Origin: Paenibacillus segetis
GTDB lineage: Bacteria; Bacillota; Bacilli; Paenibacillales; Paenibacillaceae
Assembly (NCBI RefSeq): GCF_014639155.1
Contig: NZ_BMFT01000002.1
Location: forward strand, 558,001 to 622,000
Direction: 5' to 3'
Length of the DNA: 64,000 nucleotides
Shown here: positions 62,847 through 64,000 of the stretch, piece after piece
Layout: each line of letters starts with the position of its first letter
Position numbering within the stretch: position 1 is the stretch's first letter
Notes under the pieces: generated by a model
Told to the model about the DNA's origin: nothing
Database searches by the model: none
Seen by the model: only the letters and a program-made list of their open reading frames with translations
Translations under genes and position numbers: made by a program

Positions 62847-63431
62847 ATGAAGTATATACATTTACAACAGCAATCTTATATCCAAGGTCCATATAGAGTT
62901 ACTTCAATTCGTGAGCAGGATATGCTTGCTATTAAGCAGTGGCGTAATGAACAAATAGATGTACTTCGACAGAGTCAACTTCTAACGAATGAGGATCAGA
63001 TGCTGTACTTCTCTCATATAATTATGCCTTCCTTCACTGATCAAGCTACTCGTATTATGTTGTTCAGTTTTTTATTGAATGAAGAACTGATAGGATATGG
63101 GGGGCTGACCAATCTTGATTGGATTAACAAAAGAGCAGAAATCTCATATTTACTAAAGACGGAACGGAGCAGAGAAGCTAATACAGACCAATATACAGCG
63201 GATTTTTCTGCTTTTTTAAGTTTGATTCAGAAAATTGCTTTTGATGATTTGGAACTTAATCGGCTGTACACAGAAACATTTGATATACGGCCGTTACATA
63301 TACAAATATTGCAGAATAATGGATTCCTTCTAGAGGGCCGGATGAAAGAGCATGTGTTTATTCATGGTCGGTTTGTGGATTCTTTACTACATGGATGTAT
63401 AAAGGAGTATTATGAACATGTTGAAGGGTAA
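62847..63431 (+). CDS. GNAT-family acetyltransferase
   Basis: 194-residue protein of the RimJ/PseH-like GNAT type. LIGYGGLTNLDWINKRAEIS (about residues 87-106) fits strands 3-4, and LNRLYTETF...NGFLLEG fits the last part of the fold. The region around the AcCoA loop (about 110-125) is less typical than usual. In this setting it is a candidate for N-acetylation of the amino sugar precursor, as PseH does in pseudaminic acid synthesis. Confidence 0.8.
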   Translation: MKYIHLQQQSYIQGPYRVTSIREQDMLAIKQWRNEQIDVLRQSQLLTNEDQMLYFSHIIMPSFTDQATRIMLFSFLLNEELIGYGGLTNLDWINKRAEISYLLKTERSREANTDQYTADFSAFLSLIQKIAFDDLELNRLYTETFDIRPLHIQILQNNGFLLEGRMKEHVFIHGRFVDSLLHGCIKEYYEHVEG

Positions 63432-64000
63432 ACGAGTTTTTGTAAGCGGGGGAGCAGGGGTAATAGGCCTTGAGCTAGTAAGTAAACTTACTGATGCGGG
63501 AGCTACTATTTTTGTAGGAGACTTGAAGCCAAGACCTAACCATTGGCCTATCTCTATTCGTTATCGGCAAGGTGACTTGAATGAAATTACGAAAGAAGAG
63601 CTTCTGGAATTTGATCCGGAATATTTTTTTCACCTAGCAGCCACGTTTGAGAGATCGGAAGAAAGCTACGAGTTCTGGGGAGAAAATGAGCGTCACAACG
63701 TAAGTTTAAGTCACCATTTGATGGACTGTCTCAGGGATTGCGGTTCCCTAGAGCGGGTGGTATTCGCATCAAGTTATCTTATTTATAACCCAGAACTATA
63801 TCAATTTGATCAACCGGCAGCTTCTGCGACAAGTTTATCGGAGCTAGCTCCAATTTATCCGCGTAATCTATGTGGTACCGCGAAGTTGATGCATGAAATT
63901 GAGCTTCGTTTTTTGGAGCAACTTTCAACCGGACACTATACTACGGCATCTGCTCGAATATACAGAGTATACGGTAAAAATTCGAGAGATATCATTTCTC
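63412..64000 (+). CDS. NAD-dependent epimerase/dehydratase-like protein (3'-truncated), Tyr replaced by Cys
   Basis: Extended-SDR protein cut by the window end; 196 codons are visible. The nucleotide-binding loop is GGAGVIG (about residues 12-18), and FHLAATFERSE and VVFASSYLIYNPE follow the usual fold. Where the family has YxxxK (as in NLYGxxK), this protein has NLCGTAK: the catalytic Tyr is Cys, and the codon TGT is one step from TAT. AAAGGAG lies 4 bp before the ATG at 63412 and 10 bp before an in-frame ATG at 63418, so the start is uncertain. It overlaps the end of the GNAT gene. Confidence 0.8.
   Translation, partial: MNMLKGKRVFVSGGAGVIGLELVSKLTDAGATIFVGDLKPRPNHWPISIRYRQGDLNEITKEELLEFDPEYFFHLAATFERSEESYEFWGENERHNVSLSHHLMDCLRDCGSLERVVFASSYLIYNPELYQFDQPAASATSLSELAPIYPRNLCGTAKLMHEIELRFLEQLSTGHYTTASARIYRVYGKNSRDIIS

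Overview
The window comes from a motile, endospore-forming Gram-positive bacterium, most likely Paenibacillus or a close relative (Bacillota). The evidence is the gene order atpD-atpC-ywzB-murA-spoIID-spoIIQ-spoIIID-mbl-flhO-flhP-fabZ, an alpha/beta-type spore protein gene, a csaB-tagA-tagO set next to genes for SLH-domain surface proteins, a degS-degU-comFA-comFC-yvyF-flgM-flgN-flgK-flgL-fliW-csrA order, strong AGGAGG ribosome binding sites and GTG/TTG starts. Almost every gene is on the + strand; the only convincing - strand gene is at 37747-38421.

Layout. 1-1716: the end of the ATP synthase operon. 2089-11346: cell envelope and sporulation genes (ywzB, murA, spoIID, spoIIQ, spoIIID, mbl), two flagellar rod-type genes, an EpuA-like membrane protein and fabZ. 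11687-18654: a phosphoglucomutase, a DUF5693 membrane protein, and csaB, tagA and tagO, which together fit synthesis and pyruvylation of the secondary cell wall polymer that SLH domains bind. 19154-41755: exported and surface proteins (SLH proteins at 19154, 24391 and 33664, plus secreted proteins at 28414, 31075 and 39047). Interspersed are a coiled-coil protein, an unusual SASP, metK and a PD-(D/E)XK-like - strand gene. 41807-47985: degS, degU and the comF competence genes. 48100-56728: the late flagellar operon through flagellin, with a sigma-D promoter and a CsrA-type hairpin in front of hag. 56855-64000: a probable flagellin-glycosylation island (Maf-type transferase, PseB-like dehydratase, two methyltransferases, SpsF-type cytidylyltransferase, GNAT, epimerase cut by the window edge).

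The most unusual signal is non-coding. Five intergenic regions (about 4.2, 11.5, 18.8, 38.7 and 44.7 kb) each carry four or five copies of a 21-bp imperfect palindrome, TAnnTGYA-N5-TRCAnnTA. Start-to-start spacing is nearly invariant at 51, 62 and 51 bp (50-52 allowed), so the spacers are 30, 41 and 30 bp long, yet the spacer sequences are unrelated. The fifth array grows out of a degenerate 21-bp tandem repeat. I do not recognise this as a described element. Other points are two very GC-rich islands inside spoIID and comFA, a SASP with a glycine-rich insertion carrying a second protease-site look-alike, a sigma-D promoter whose -10 is one arm of a terminator in front of flgM, a terminator in the leader of the - strand gene, and an epimerase with Cys in place of the catalytic Tyr.

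How the genes work together: TagO, TagA and CsaB are expected to build the pyruvylated polymer to which the SLH proteins anchor. DegS/DegU, FlgM, CsrA/FliW and the hag leader form the motility control circuit. The Maf island would decorate the flagellin encoded immediately upstream. All functional statements are from sequence recognition by eye; no database search was run.
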